A DNA stretch of 22,528 nucleotides from Silene noctiflora (taxonomy: Eukaryota; Streptophyta; Magnoliopsida; Caryophyllales; Caryophyllaceae), in the NCBI GenBank assembly GCA_009801015.1, contig VHZZ01000705.1:101675-124202 (forward strand), read 5' to 3'. Numbering within the stretch: position 1 is the first letter of the stretch; the number at the start of each line of letters is the position of its first letter. Of this stretch, positions 9,805 to 18,918 are shown in pieces. The notes under the pieces were generated by a model. It was not told the origin of the DNA and made no database searches. It was given only the letters and a program-made list of their open reading frames with translations. The translations under genes were made by a program, and so were the position numbers.

Positions 9805-10055
9805 GAGTGACGGTCTCTCGCTAAGTTATTGAGAGACAAAATATCCGTACCCATTTATTTGCCTTTCGTGACCCTTTTATTTTTGATCGTGACATAGTAA
9901 TTTCTCACTCTTTTGTTAACAAACAAATCTTTACCTATTTTATCTTTCATCATCATTTGTACCTATTTTATTACTTCCAGTGCTATTTTTTCTTAAAAAT
10001 GTAAAATAGACTCTCTATAAACTTATTATGAGACTGTCTCTTAGGAGACTTACTC
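9805..10055. mobile_element. possible MITE with GAGT..GTCTC terminal inverted repeats
   Basis: The left end reads GAGTGACGGTCTCTCGCTAAG, and the right end read inward is GAGTAAGTCTCCTAAGAGAC. The shared core is GAGT-A-GTCTC-CTAAG. The ~250-bp interior is AT-rich and non-coding. No clean target duplication is visible, so the superfamily and exact limits are uncertain. Confidence 0.35.
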
Positions 10056-10234
10056 ATGGTAAAAATAATAATTTTACAAAAAATACATTTCATAATTTTA
10101 CTTAATTCTCTATGATTAACTTTTTCATTTCAATTTTTTTTTGTTTCATATCTAAATATAGTGGAGTGAAATATTAAATATTAATGAGGTGTAAAATTAA
10201 ATTGTGTAAGTAAAGTTAAAAAAAATGTATATAT

Positions 10235-10266
10235 ACTGCGCATGCAGTACGCGGGATCTATACTAG
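10235..10266 (+). mobile_element. Helitron-like 3' terminus
   Basis: A hairpin with stem ACTGC/GCAGT and loop GCAT (10235-10248) is followed 14 bp later by CTAG (10263-10266) and then T. Helitrons end in a short hairpin about 10-15 nt before CTRR and insert 5' of T. The element would extend to the left. I did not find a secure TC 5' end; TCTCTATAAACTTATTA at about 10012 is a weak candidate. Confidence 0.4.
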
Positions 10267-10451
10267 TAACTGATTAAGACAAATAAAGTGAAATATTATG
10301 AAGTATAATATCGAATTAATAAAAAAAGTACATACTTACAAAAATGATAAGGCATGAGAACTTGCAACGTGAGATGGTGATTAGAGAATAGGAATCTATT
10401 TTTAAATAAGTAATAAGTAATTATAATTGGGAGAATGTTAATGAACGCTCG
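10267..10451. other. AT-rich spacer upstream of MITE and FRS relic
   Basis: A short AT-rich stretch between the Helitron-like 3' end and the MITE. I see no gene, RNA or repeat in it. Confidence 0.3.
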
Positions 10452-10582
10452 GGGGGTGCTTGATAATGAGGATAATTCCATGCAATTACAAAAAAGGTTG
10501 TTAGAATATAGGATAGAAGTTGACTCTTCACATTTGTTTCCTATAAATTAGGTATTATCTCACTAAATCTTATCAAACAACC
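10452..10582. mobile_element. possible small MITE near the FRS start
   Basis: The ends form an imperfect inverted repeat. The left reads GGTGCTTGATAATGAGGATA and the right, read inward, GGTTGTTTGATAAGATTTAG, followed by a second shared block GAGATAATACC versus GAGGATAATTCC. The ~130 bp between are AT-rich and non-coding. It lies about 190 bp upstream of the FRS relic's ATG. A target duplication is not clear, so superfamily assignment is left open. Confidence 0.4.
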
Positions 10583-10973
10583 TAGCTATTTACGTTAAGT
10601 GGGGTTCTTTTGCTAATAAAAGTACATTATTGCCCTCGCTGAAGTGATATTAACTTACCCTTTACTGTACTTAATAGTGATACATAACTTGCTACTCCTA
10701 AAGTTTTAAGTATATTATGCAGTAAAAAAATTTTACTGAGATCAAAGCGACAAGTTAGATTCATGTAAAAAAAATGTTTGATCTAAACAATTTGCCAACA
10801 AATGAGCATGAAACTACATCACTTATTGAAGATGGTATACATAGCTCCATTTAAACACAACCTGCAGAAGTCGACCAATTTGAGCCATTTGTCGATCAAA
10901 CATTTTTGAGTGAAGAAGAAGCATTTGTTCACTACCAAAATTATGCACAACATCACGGTTTTAGTATTCGTAG

Positions 10974-10977
10974 AGAT
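10974..10977. repeat. left target-site duplication AGAT
   Basis: AGAT directly precedes the TG of the inserted LTR element and is repeated after its CA end at 20920-20923. In the FRS frame it forms part of the codons for Arg-Asp. Confidence 0.85.
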
Positions 10978-13442
10978 TGTTGAACCAACCTACCCGCGCC
11001 GCGTGTTGTGATTTTGAGGCGGCGGCACTTCTCCCACGGAACTTTAGTGAACAAAGCACGTCATGGCCGTTACCGATTTGAAAGGCATTGAAACCGCTGA
11101 ATGGTTTGAACAAGTCTGCATTTGTGGAGTCGCCACCAATTTTTGTGGTAAATTGGAACCTTTCGCATACTTCACGTCATGTCAACACACAAAATAGTGA
11201 CATGAACACTAAGAAATTCGTTACCCTTAGCATTATATGTCTAGAATGACTCTCGCAATGCCAATAAACATTGATACTCACAGATATGTGAGTAAGGGGT
11301 AAGGGTACATATTAGAAAACTCTTTATTTGAAAACTTAATCCCGCCCGCCACGATAGCGGCCTCTATTAATGATCAAGGAAATCATCTATACTTGATATG
11401 TTGTTGATTATATACATGCAATGCAACATCCAATAGATTAAACCTAGCATGTGAATATTTAGACTAAGTCGGTTAACATACAAGTTAGCATCCAAATTGG
11501 TCAAAGTGAAGAATTTACATTCATTTACATGTGAAAAACCAAATAAATAAATCATACAAAAGAGACAAATGATTAATTACAAAGAAATGAATTACAATGG
11601 GTATTATTGAATTTACGTTATAAATACGCTCCAAAGGGAGTTAAAGAAAATAAAATAAATAAGAATTAAAGAATATAATATGTCGAATTCAGGTGATAAT
11701 AAGAATAATAGTCGATTAGAAACCTAATTAGAAATACTACGTCGAAATGAGAAGAGATCAGAGGCAGAAACCAACCCAGAACAGGCGCAGTATCTGTTGC
11801 GTCCTCTGGAAGAGGCGCATTAATTTGTGCGTCTGTTCTTGAGTTGGGTTCTGACTGTGGAAGTCAGACCCGCGGGTTTGTTAATGTTCGTTGGTTAATT
11901 TAGACAGATTATTAGTATACAACTCGAGAGGATGTGATTTACTCATGTTATATGTACTAAAGATCATCATAATGGAACGAAATATATACAAATGACGGAT
12001 TTTAACGATTTGATATGAAAGAATCGAACCTTTAAAATCTGGGTTTGAACAAGTGACGAAAATACATAAATATTGGATTATAAGGGATTTAAGTCGAAAA
12101 TTAATTGATAAAAAAAATAAGACACTTAAAATTTACAAACGAAATAAACAAAACGGAACAAAGAGTGAACAACGATACAGCAAATACCCGAGGAAGAAGA
12201 AGAAGCAGAGCGGCAACAGACAAAGAGCCTCTGGAAGAGGCGCAGTAGGTGCTGTAATTATTCCAGAAGGCACATCTTCTGATGCGATTCTTCTCGACGG
12301 TCTTTTTCTGTTGATTCATCAAAAAGGTTTTTGAAATACATTTTGAAGACGGTTTCGAGCGTGCTTATAATATAAATTCTTATATAAGATAAATACAGAA
12401 AATATACAATTAAATGTAGGATTTACACCCGCGCACTTACATATTTACGAAGCAAGATTTAACGAAGTTGTTGTTTTAGTGATTGCTCGACTAGATGTAG
12501 GATTGAAAGTGCCCTTAAAAAAGGAATTTAGAAAACGATTAAGTTAATTAAGTTAAATTGGTCAAATTAGTCGGTCCATGCAAACGAAACTGGTACCCAG
12601 AAGGATCTGGGCGTACGTGTTCGAGTGATCAAGCACGTAGGCATCAATAGCAAAAGCTCGTGGTCTTAGAATGCAAAGGGAGAAGAGAAGGGCGGAGACT
12701 CGCGTGAAGAATATGTGAGGCGAAGGCCTCTATTTATACTAAGCGAGAAAAAAGGTTTAGGAAAGGAATACGGAAAGACGCTTCTTCCCGAAGCAAGCGT
12801 GTAGATGCGGAGCTTACGTCAGGAAAAAGCTACCCTGGAGAAGGGGCGCAGCAAGTGCTGCACTCCTCAGAAGAGGCATAGCTCCTGCTGCGTTTTCTGC
12901 TATGACAACTCATCGTATTTTGGACATAACTTTCTCTGCAAGACTCTGATTAAGGTGATATCGGTGGTGTTGGAAAACTAAGACACAAATCCATAACTTT
13001 GTGTGAAATATATAAGATCCAAAAATGACGGCATCACCTGGTAAAATGAGCGTAAAGGTCGGGTTGTCGTATTAAGCTAAAATGAAATACACATTTTGTA
13101 CTGTAAACATAAGTTTAGCCTAAGCAAGTGAAATGGGACTAAATGTGAGACTTAATCTCGACATATTATGACATTCTTACCTTTGTCAAGCACATTGCTT
13201 TTGACTCGGGATATACGGTCTCGGGTTTTAGAGACGGTTTTGACTCTGGACTCCAAATTGACTCTAATTACTGTCAAAATGACCGTATCGGCGCGTAGAT
13301 GACGACCAAGGCGTTGACACGACTGTTTGAGCTACCACTTGTAGACGAACTTACGAAATGTCATAAATCGCTTCGTATGTTAAACATGCGGTCCAATCAT
13401 CACTGGGTGTTTGACGGGAGGTGCAGAAACGAGGTATCTACA
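10978..13442 (-). repeat. 3' LTR of element B/C (complete)
   Basis: A 2465-bp LTR. On the minus strand it starts TGTAGATACCTCGTTTCTGC at 13442 and ends GGTTGGTTCAACA at 10978. It matches the LTR at 1647-4078 end to end and the truncated LTR at 18919-20919 from position 11415 rightward. Spot comparison of 12101-12300 with 19611-19800 shows only scattered differences, so the pair is much closer to each other than to copy A. Perfect CCTCTGGAAGAGG hairpins lie at 11803-11815 and 12228-12240. Confidence 0.88.
12726..12738 (-). promoter_or_regulatory. TATA box of the 3' LTR
   Basis: The minus strand reads TATAAATAGAGGC, identical to the other two LTRs. From this 3' LTR, transcription would run out leftwards into the 5' part of the FRS relic and the spacer, antisense to FRS. 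Confidence 0.7.
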
Positions 13443-13456
13443 GAGCCCCCACTTTG
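13443..13456 (-). other. polypurine tract of element B/C
   Basis: Directly before the 3' LTR start, the minus strand reads CAAAGTGGGGGCTC and then TGTAGATAC. A purine run abutting the LTR is the plus-strand priming site, and AAAGTGGGGGC is a form common in plant gypsy elements. It fixes the minus orientation of the element. Confidence 0.85.
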
Positions 13457-13832
13457 ATTTCAGTTCAATCGAAGATTGCAACCTGAAAACTATGGCGACG
13501 CGAGGCGACTCAAGGGGTCTGAGCCAAGGACCTGTCGTTGGAAACATTTTAGAGTCTGTCGACTTCAGGGGAGGGTCGTTTAAAGTCCATTAGACTACGT
13601 TAGGAAGCTCTCCAGCCATAAGAACAAATCATACAAGAGACCTCTTAAAGGGCGAACTCGAACATTGGAACTCCGTGGGGAAATGTAGCAATAACAATAA
13701 TTGAGGGACCTTAGCAGGCAGCAGGACTTTCTGAGAACTACTATAAGAAGCAAAGGCAGGACTTTATGAGAACCACAAAGGAAAGAATTAGCTTGCGTCA
13801 GTCTCAAGCGAATTCGGGAAGAACTTGAGAGT

Positions 13833-13890
13833 AGCAGGACGTTGGTAGAAACTGCTAGGAGAAGCAGTACGTCGGTAGAAACTGCTGGGA
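13833..13890. repeat. 30-bp tandem repeat, two units
   Basis: AGCAGGACGTTGGTAGAAAC...TAGGA is followed directly by AGCAGTACGTCGGTAGAAAC...TGGGA with a 30-bp period and few differences. The flanking blocks GCTTGCGTCAGTCTCAAGCGAA (about 13792) and GCTTGCGTCGGTATCAAGCGAA (about 13898) form a longer, ~105-bp imperfect repeat around them. Confidence 0.7.
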
Positions 13891-14783
13891 AGAATAAGCT
13901 TGCGTCGGTATCAAGCGAACTCTGTAAAAGAAAGTCGGCTGTAGGCGGCAACGAACTGTCGCTGGTAAAATAGTACACTTTGAATAATCCGCTGGGGAGA
14001 AGAATAAACTTGACTATCGTTGGGGAGAATGAAGACTTGGGCGAAGCCCCCAGTTGGAGAGACATGTGCTTCTTATAATTATCTGCATGGTTAGTGGCCA
14101 CACAAATTCGCAGTCTAACAGAAAAAAATAGCACATAAGCACATACGCAGTTTTTAGGGGGTGAAAGGGTGAAGATTATATAACATATATAATACAAGAT
14201 TAATTTTCACCACATCAATGGCTCTAACTGTCTTATTGATATCTAGTATAAGTTTTGGATCCACGGGGAGTGTTATTTCATGAAAGATGATACCGGTAAC
14301 TCCTAGACCAAGAAAAGAGTTATGCAAGATCAAGTACATCTCTTTTCTCAAGAAAGTTGCCTAGCTAGTCTAATCGTCTGCTGCTTTTACAAGAACAAGT
14401 ATAAGCAATAAAGCACTAATCCAGTAAGAGTTTATCTTCTAGTATATGTTATTAGGGTTCACCCAACCCGAAAGCACTTAACAACGTTGTCTTTCTTTTA
14501 ATCTTTCTTTTAAGAAGTCTTTCCAAGATAAGAAAAAAAAGGGCCCCTTTTCTCTAACACCCTACTCCTACATTTTTTTATTTTACTGATGTCGAGAATT
14601 TAAAATTTCTGATTTTTATATCTATGAAAATAAGGATGTAATCTCATGGAAGGGAACACAAGCTTTGAAAGATCTTTTTTTTTTTCTATAAAAAGTTTAA
14701 AACTTGCTTAAAGGTTGAATCTGTTGCTTGTAATGTGTTATGCATATTCAGTGGAATCTAGATGCATGACCTATGCGACATAG

Positions 14784-14852
14784 ACTGACAGACACAAGAT
14801 GACAGACTGACGTGAACGTGATATGGACTAATGCGAACATGGACTGACAGAC
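14784..14852. repeat. short repeat boxes ACTGACAGAC
   Basis: ACTGACAGAC occurs at 14784-14793 and 14843-14852, with a related GACAGACTGACG between them. They are short, degenerate and non-coding. They may be the remains of a minisatellite in the element's 3' region. Confidence 0.45.
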
Positions 14853-14989
14853 GCAATACAAACTTTGGTTTGACATGACATGAGGATAACTCCAACAAAC
14901 TCTGCCTAAGCATGCACAACCCCTAGCCATATATGGGTGACAACGCGTATCAGTTCCAAAGGTAGAAGATTTGCAAGATTGATGGACAT

Positions 14990-16430
14990 ATAATGGTAAG
15001 GCCTAGTGATGAGATGGTTTTAGTATGGATTAAAAGTCGAATTAGTGAAGTTCAAATGTTAAAGGCGGTACTTTGTGAGTTATATCGTGTAACTACCGAT
15101 TACACTTGTGCTTTAGTTATTTGATAGAGTTTGTAATGGGAATTGAGAAACCGGTGCCAAGTTGAAGTAAGAATGGCAGAACTTGATCCCAAAAATTGAA
15201 GATGAAGCTTGGGAACGATGAGGGAGAGCTCGTGGGTCGGTTTTGTGTGTCAAAGACGTAAATCTAAGCTTGAGGATAGGTGGGCCTAAGAACTCGTAAA
15301 GATCCCTTGAGATGCGTGCACATACGACAAACAGGCAAACGACAGCAGCAAAATTCGCAACCTACATTCGACACGCGCGACCTACGAGCGACACACACGT
15401 GACACCCATTCGACATATGTTTCCACTTTTGTCGCGTAATTCAGCATAGGAAGACTCTTGTTTGCTTAATATTTCACTCGGTTTGTTCCGATTGTTATTA
15501 TTACTTTTAGTAATATATTTCCTAATCTAGGGACTGGAGCTAATTACTATTTAAGCTTGTTGTTTAGTTTTAGAAAATACTTATGCAGTTTTTAGAGAAG
15601 AGAACCCTTATTGCTTTTGCTTAGAAATTATGAGGAACTAATCCTCCCTTTCTTGAATCGAAAAACTGAAGCTATTGACTAATTAATTGTGAGATTGTTC
15701 TTTCTCTCTTTTATTTCTCAAGTATTGTTTAAATCTTTTACTCGTATTTTATGATTATTGTTTTCTCTTGCTAATCTGATCAATAGGTAATTGTTTACTT
15801 TAATATATTGCATGTTTAGAAATTGAATCCGTAATTGTTCAATTAATCTAGACTAAAGTAGCAAACATTGCCCTAATAATTTGTATGCGTTTCATCGTTA
15901 TTAGGACGAAGTAGAGACTAAACATATAATTCAAATCGTTAACCGCGTGTGTTAAAGATCATTATCTCCATTGCTTTCTTGGATTGTTAATGTTGTTGTT
16001 GGATTAAATCTAGACGCGTGGATTAGATTTTTCAATAGTTAGGGTCTTCTAATATCGCGTTTCGAGTTAGTTGACTAAACTTAAGAAGAAGAAGAAGGAA
16101 ACTTGTATTTCCACAATAGAGTACTTGAGAGTAATTGAATCAAAGACAATAGAAGATCAATTTATTTGTTGATAGTGGATGTTTGTTGACCCAAGACCTT
16201 TTAATCATTTGAATTCATCTTATTTATTTGTTGCTTTGTCTTTATTAGTCATTAGCTTAATCAATCACAAACTCCCCCTATTTGTTACTTGTTTGCTACA
16301 TTTTAATTCACATAAGTTATTTCGCCTTCTCTGTGGATCGATCCTTATATCTCTATACTATTATTTAGCTTAAAGTTGTAAGTGTTATAAACATTATCTT
16401 TGGGAGCATACGACTTCGGCTCACCACCTG
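14990..16430 (+). mobile_element. possible embedded gypsy-type LTR fragment, plus orientation
   Basis: Base composition changes here from the GC-richer 3' region to T-rich sequence. The stretch contains TCTCTGTGGATCGATCCTTA (about 16328-16348), a motif recalling the U5 end of Athila/Tat-type LTRs (…CCTGTGGATTCGA…). It is preceded by a long T-rich leader-like region with TTTAAG and TTTCTCTC tracts. It runs opposite to element B/C. I could not find matching TG/CA ends or a target duplication, so the limits are approximate and it may instead be ordinary 3'-region sequence. Confidence 0.35.
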
Positions 16431-16756
16431 GATCGACCGTCTTCTTTGGACATCTTTCGCCATCGTTTGCTACACTAAAATGCTTTATTTAGGCTTGATA
16501 ACACAGAGAATCGATCTAAGACCTTTGTCATCGTCTGGACCGAGCATTAGCTTGACTCAAATGAGACTCGAATAATAAAAGGGAGGAATAAAGGAAGGGT
16601 GGCGTCTCGGAAGAGAAGCCCCCAGGATTAAAACATGACTCGGGTATTTGGCAAAAAGGGAAACTAGGCGACGAGAAGAAGCCCCCACTAATGAGGTAGA
16701 AATGTATAGTTACGGCGGTTGGGATGACTGTGAAAGTTGAGGGGATTGAAATTAAG

Positions 16757-16949
16757 TTTGAAAGTTGATGGTTGTGTCCTTGTAGAGGTCTGCTTACGTA
16801 TTCAAGTGAAGTGAAATCAAACCAGATCGTAGTTCTGAGCTGACTTTGAGAATTGAGGTTGAAAGTTGATAGTTAGGATGGTTGCGCCCTTGTAAAGGAC
16901 TGCCTATATATTCACATGAAGTGAAATTAAATCAGATTGTAGTTCTGAG
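16757..16949. repeat. ~110-bp imperfect tandem repeat, two units
   Basis: Unit 1 starts TTTGAAAGTTGATGGTTG and ends CAGATCGTAGTTCTGAG at 16839. Unit 2 starts GTTGAAAGTTGATAGTTA and ends CAGATTGTAGTTCTGAG at 16949. The shared core CCTTGTARAGG.CTGC..A..TATTCA..TGAAGTGAAAT is clear, and the ends are 110 bp apart. The units lie in the element's 3' region, where Tat/Ogre elements are known to form tandem subrepeats. Confidence 0.75.
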
Positions 16950-18532
16950 TGTGGGTGCCTAAGCTAGCTGATAGGGCCTAATTAGAGTGCATGGGTCACG
17001 AGGGTATATTCTTTTAGGTGACTTTGAAGAGTCGATTTGAGATAATTTCTTCTTGATAGACCAAAGAGATGCAGTTTATAAAAATTTCCTTGTCATGTGA
17101 GCACCCTCAAAAGCGGGCCCTAAGAATGAATTGGGCATGTCCCGTTCTAGGCAGGAAAGTATTTGAAGACTTCGTATCTCAGTCAAGGTGAAAATGGCTT
17201 GAATATTTTTGAAAGTGGAGCTTGGTAATAAGAGGCTTCGAATGAATAAATCTTTGGAGCTTGATTTGTGGAGTTAAGGCTTGATGTGGTTATGGCTCGT
17301 AATATGGCTTGAAAATAGGGTCTCGGACTTGATGTAGCCTGAGCATCAAAAAGGGATAGGTTAATTAACACGGGTTCAGATTTCCATGTCTTGGCCCTAA
17401 AGGATGGGTATATACTCGACGAGTTTGAGAGGATTCTCAAAATTCCTAACTATATCTCTGTAATGGTCTCGAGAAGGACTTAGGATGTAGAAAGGCTATA
17501 TGGCGGTGCTAACTGACCATTTGGCATCTTTGAAACTGAGGTTCGACTGTTAACTTGTGGCATCTGATTTCAGTATTTCTCTTTAGACTTCGGCATTTGA
17601 TTTCAGGTTTCGGCATTTGATTTTAGGGTTGTTCTTGATTGGACTCAAATTATTGGTACGAGATCTATCTGATCTTGCATGTTTCAGGATCCATCTTTTT
17701 GGCCCTTTGAAAATAACTTTAACATCGAATATTAGCATTGATCTCTCTTCTTGATTAAGCCTTTCTTATTTGGCTCGTGGCCTTTGGATCTACCTTTGAA
17801 TTTGATGATGACTTGTTATCATGAATTTGGGTCAGACTCTAACACCTTTTATGTGGAATGGGTCGGTCTTTAGTAAAGGGGTTGTGTATTGTGGAAAATG
17901 GGCTTGCCTTCCGTTAAGGATCATTAATAAGGGAGACGACCTGAATTCATCCTATAATCTCTTGAGATATGATCATCCTAAACTGGGTTACAACGAGGTT
18001 TCTATTGCCAGACATGGAATAGGTAAGGAAAGAACACGATATTTCAGGTTCTCCACCACTCTAAATGGAACATGGTTTAAGTGTACTCATATTGACTCGG
18101 CATGTTTGGTCATTCATTTTAAAATTTCTCAAATCAATTCTTGTTGTTGCAGGGAATAGGAAAGAAGTAGAAGAGAAGAGTATGTGGATTAAAAGTTGTG
18201 CTTTCATTGAAACGATGAATAAATTTAACATAGACTCGAGAAGACACGTAACTTATGGAGCAGCCCCCAGGTTGTCAGTAAGAATATAAATGTAGAAAGA
18301 CTGACACTAGAAAAACTATGGGAAAGAAAGCCTAAGACTCAGACGTAGACTCTGACTTGATCTTAGATCCAGACTCCTAATCATCGCTGTTATCTTCGAA
18401 GGATTATTTTTCGGCATTTGGTAGCTTGAATGTCTGGCCTTGATCGTTGAAATATTTGAACATTCCGTCTTAATTGCTTGGAATGACGGGTGGAGAACAG
18501 CCGAGGAGGGTTTCTTGCTTTGCTCGAACGGT

Positions 18533-18914
18533 TTATCCACGAGGATTGACTAATCTATCTTGCTGGTTAAAAGATGGCAGAAGCAATTTCTCACTATCAA
18601 TCATATCCTGGATCACATGCTTGAGCTTATAGCACATCTCGGTATCGTATCCTTTACCTTTGTGATATTGACAATATGCATAACTATCCCAGAACCCGGT
18701 CTTCTTTTCGGGTATTGGATCGGGTGTAGGCTCAATTGGCTTCAACTTCCATTGTTTCATGAGTCTTGAAGGGCATCCGCATATGTATACCAATGTCGGT
18801 AAACTTCCTATGAGGTGCACCCTTTTTGTTGGGAGCCTTCGAGAGGATGACCTCGTCGATGCGTGCGATCTTCATCGATAAATTCTCAACGGTTTTAATG
18901 TCACAACCTTTCAA
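18533..18914 (-). pseudogene. gag C-terminal stub of element B/C, frameshifted
   Basis: Minus-strand gag remnant in two frames. The first (18914-18732) reads CDIKTVENLSMKIARIDEVI, then a lysine-rich linker and KFTDIGIHMRMPFK. A shift near 18770 leads into the second frame (to 18533): RLMKQWKLKPIEPTPDPIPE, YAYCQYHKGKGYDTEMC and YKLKHVIQDMIDSEKLLLPS. The last blocks match the gag of element A at 475-830, but the zinc-knuckle-like motif is more complete here (C-x3-H-x4-G-x4-C). The front of gag is missing, because LTR sequence begins abruptly 5 bp upstream at 18919. Downstream the frame ends within ~200 bp and a PPT-like GGGGGCTGC follows at 18266, with no pol between. Confidence 0.78.
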
Positions 18915-18918
18915 ACGG

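Larger units (their letters stand above)
13457..18532 (-). other. long non-coding 3' region of element B/C
   Basis: About 5 kb between the gag stub and the polypurine tract. It lacks any recognisable pol domain on either strand, and the longest open frame (13595-14197, minus) is low-complexity translation of short tandem repeats. It contains PPT-like GGGGGCT tracts on the minus strand (near 14048, 16619, 16684 and 18266), tandem repeats at 13833-13890 and 16757-16949, three AGACTGAC-type boxes at 14782-14853, and a plus-oriented LTR-like stretch at about 14990-16430. Long, repeat-bearing 3' untranslated regions are known for Tat/Ogre elements. The 14150-14990 stretch is unexplained. Confidence 0.6.

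Noticed and set aside
13595-14197. 200-codon open frame on the minus strand, the longest in the window
   Set aside because: It translates tandem-repeat DNA of the element's 3' region into Leu/Ser-rich low-complexity peptide and resembles no family. It has no partner frames or plausible gene context.
14154-14351. 65-codon minus-strand frame (MRKEMYLILHNSFLGLGVTG...)
   Set aside because: It is mildly protein-like, but I could not assign it to any family and it has no supporting context. It was left as part of the unexplained 14150-14990 block.
17183-18289. Several 70-110 codon frames between the 3' region repeats and gag
   Set aside because: I searched them by eye for reverse transcriptase, RNase H and integrase signatures (such as YxDD or HHCC) and found none. 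They look like chance frames.
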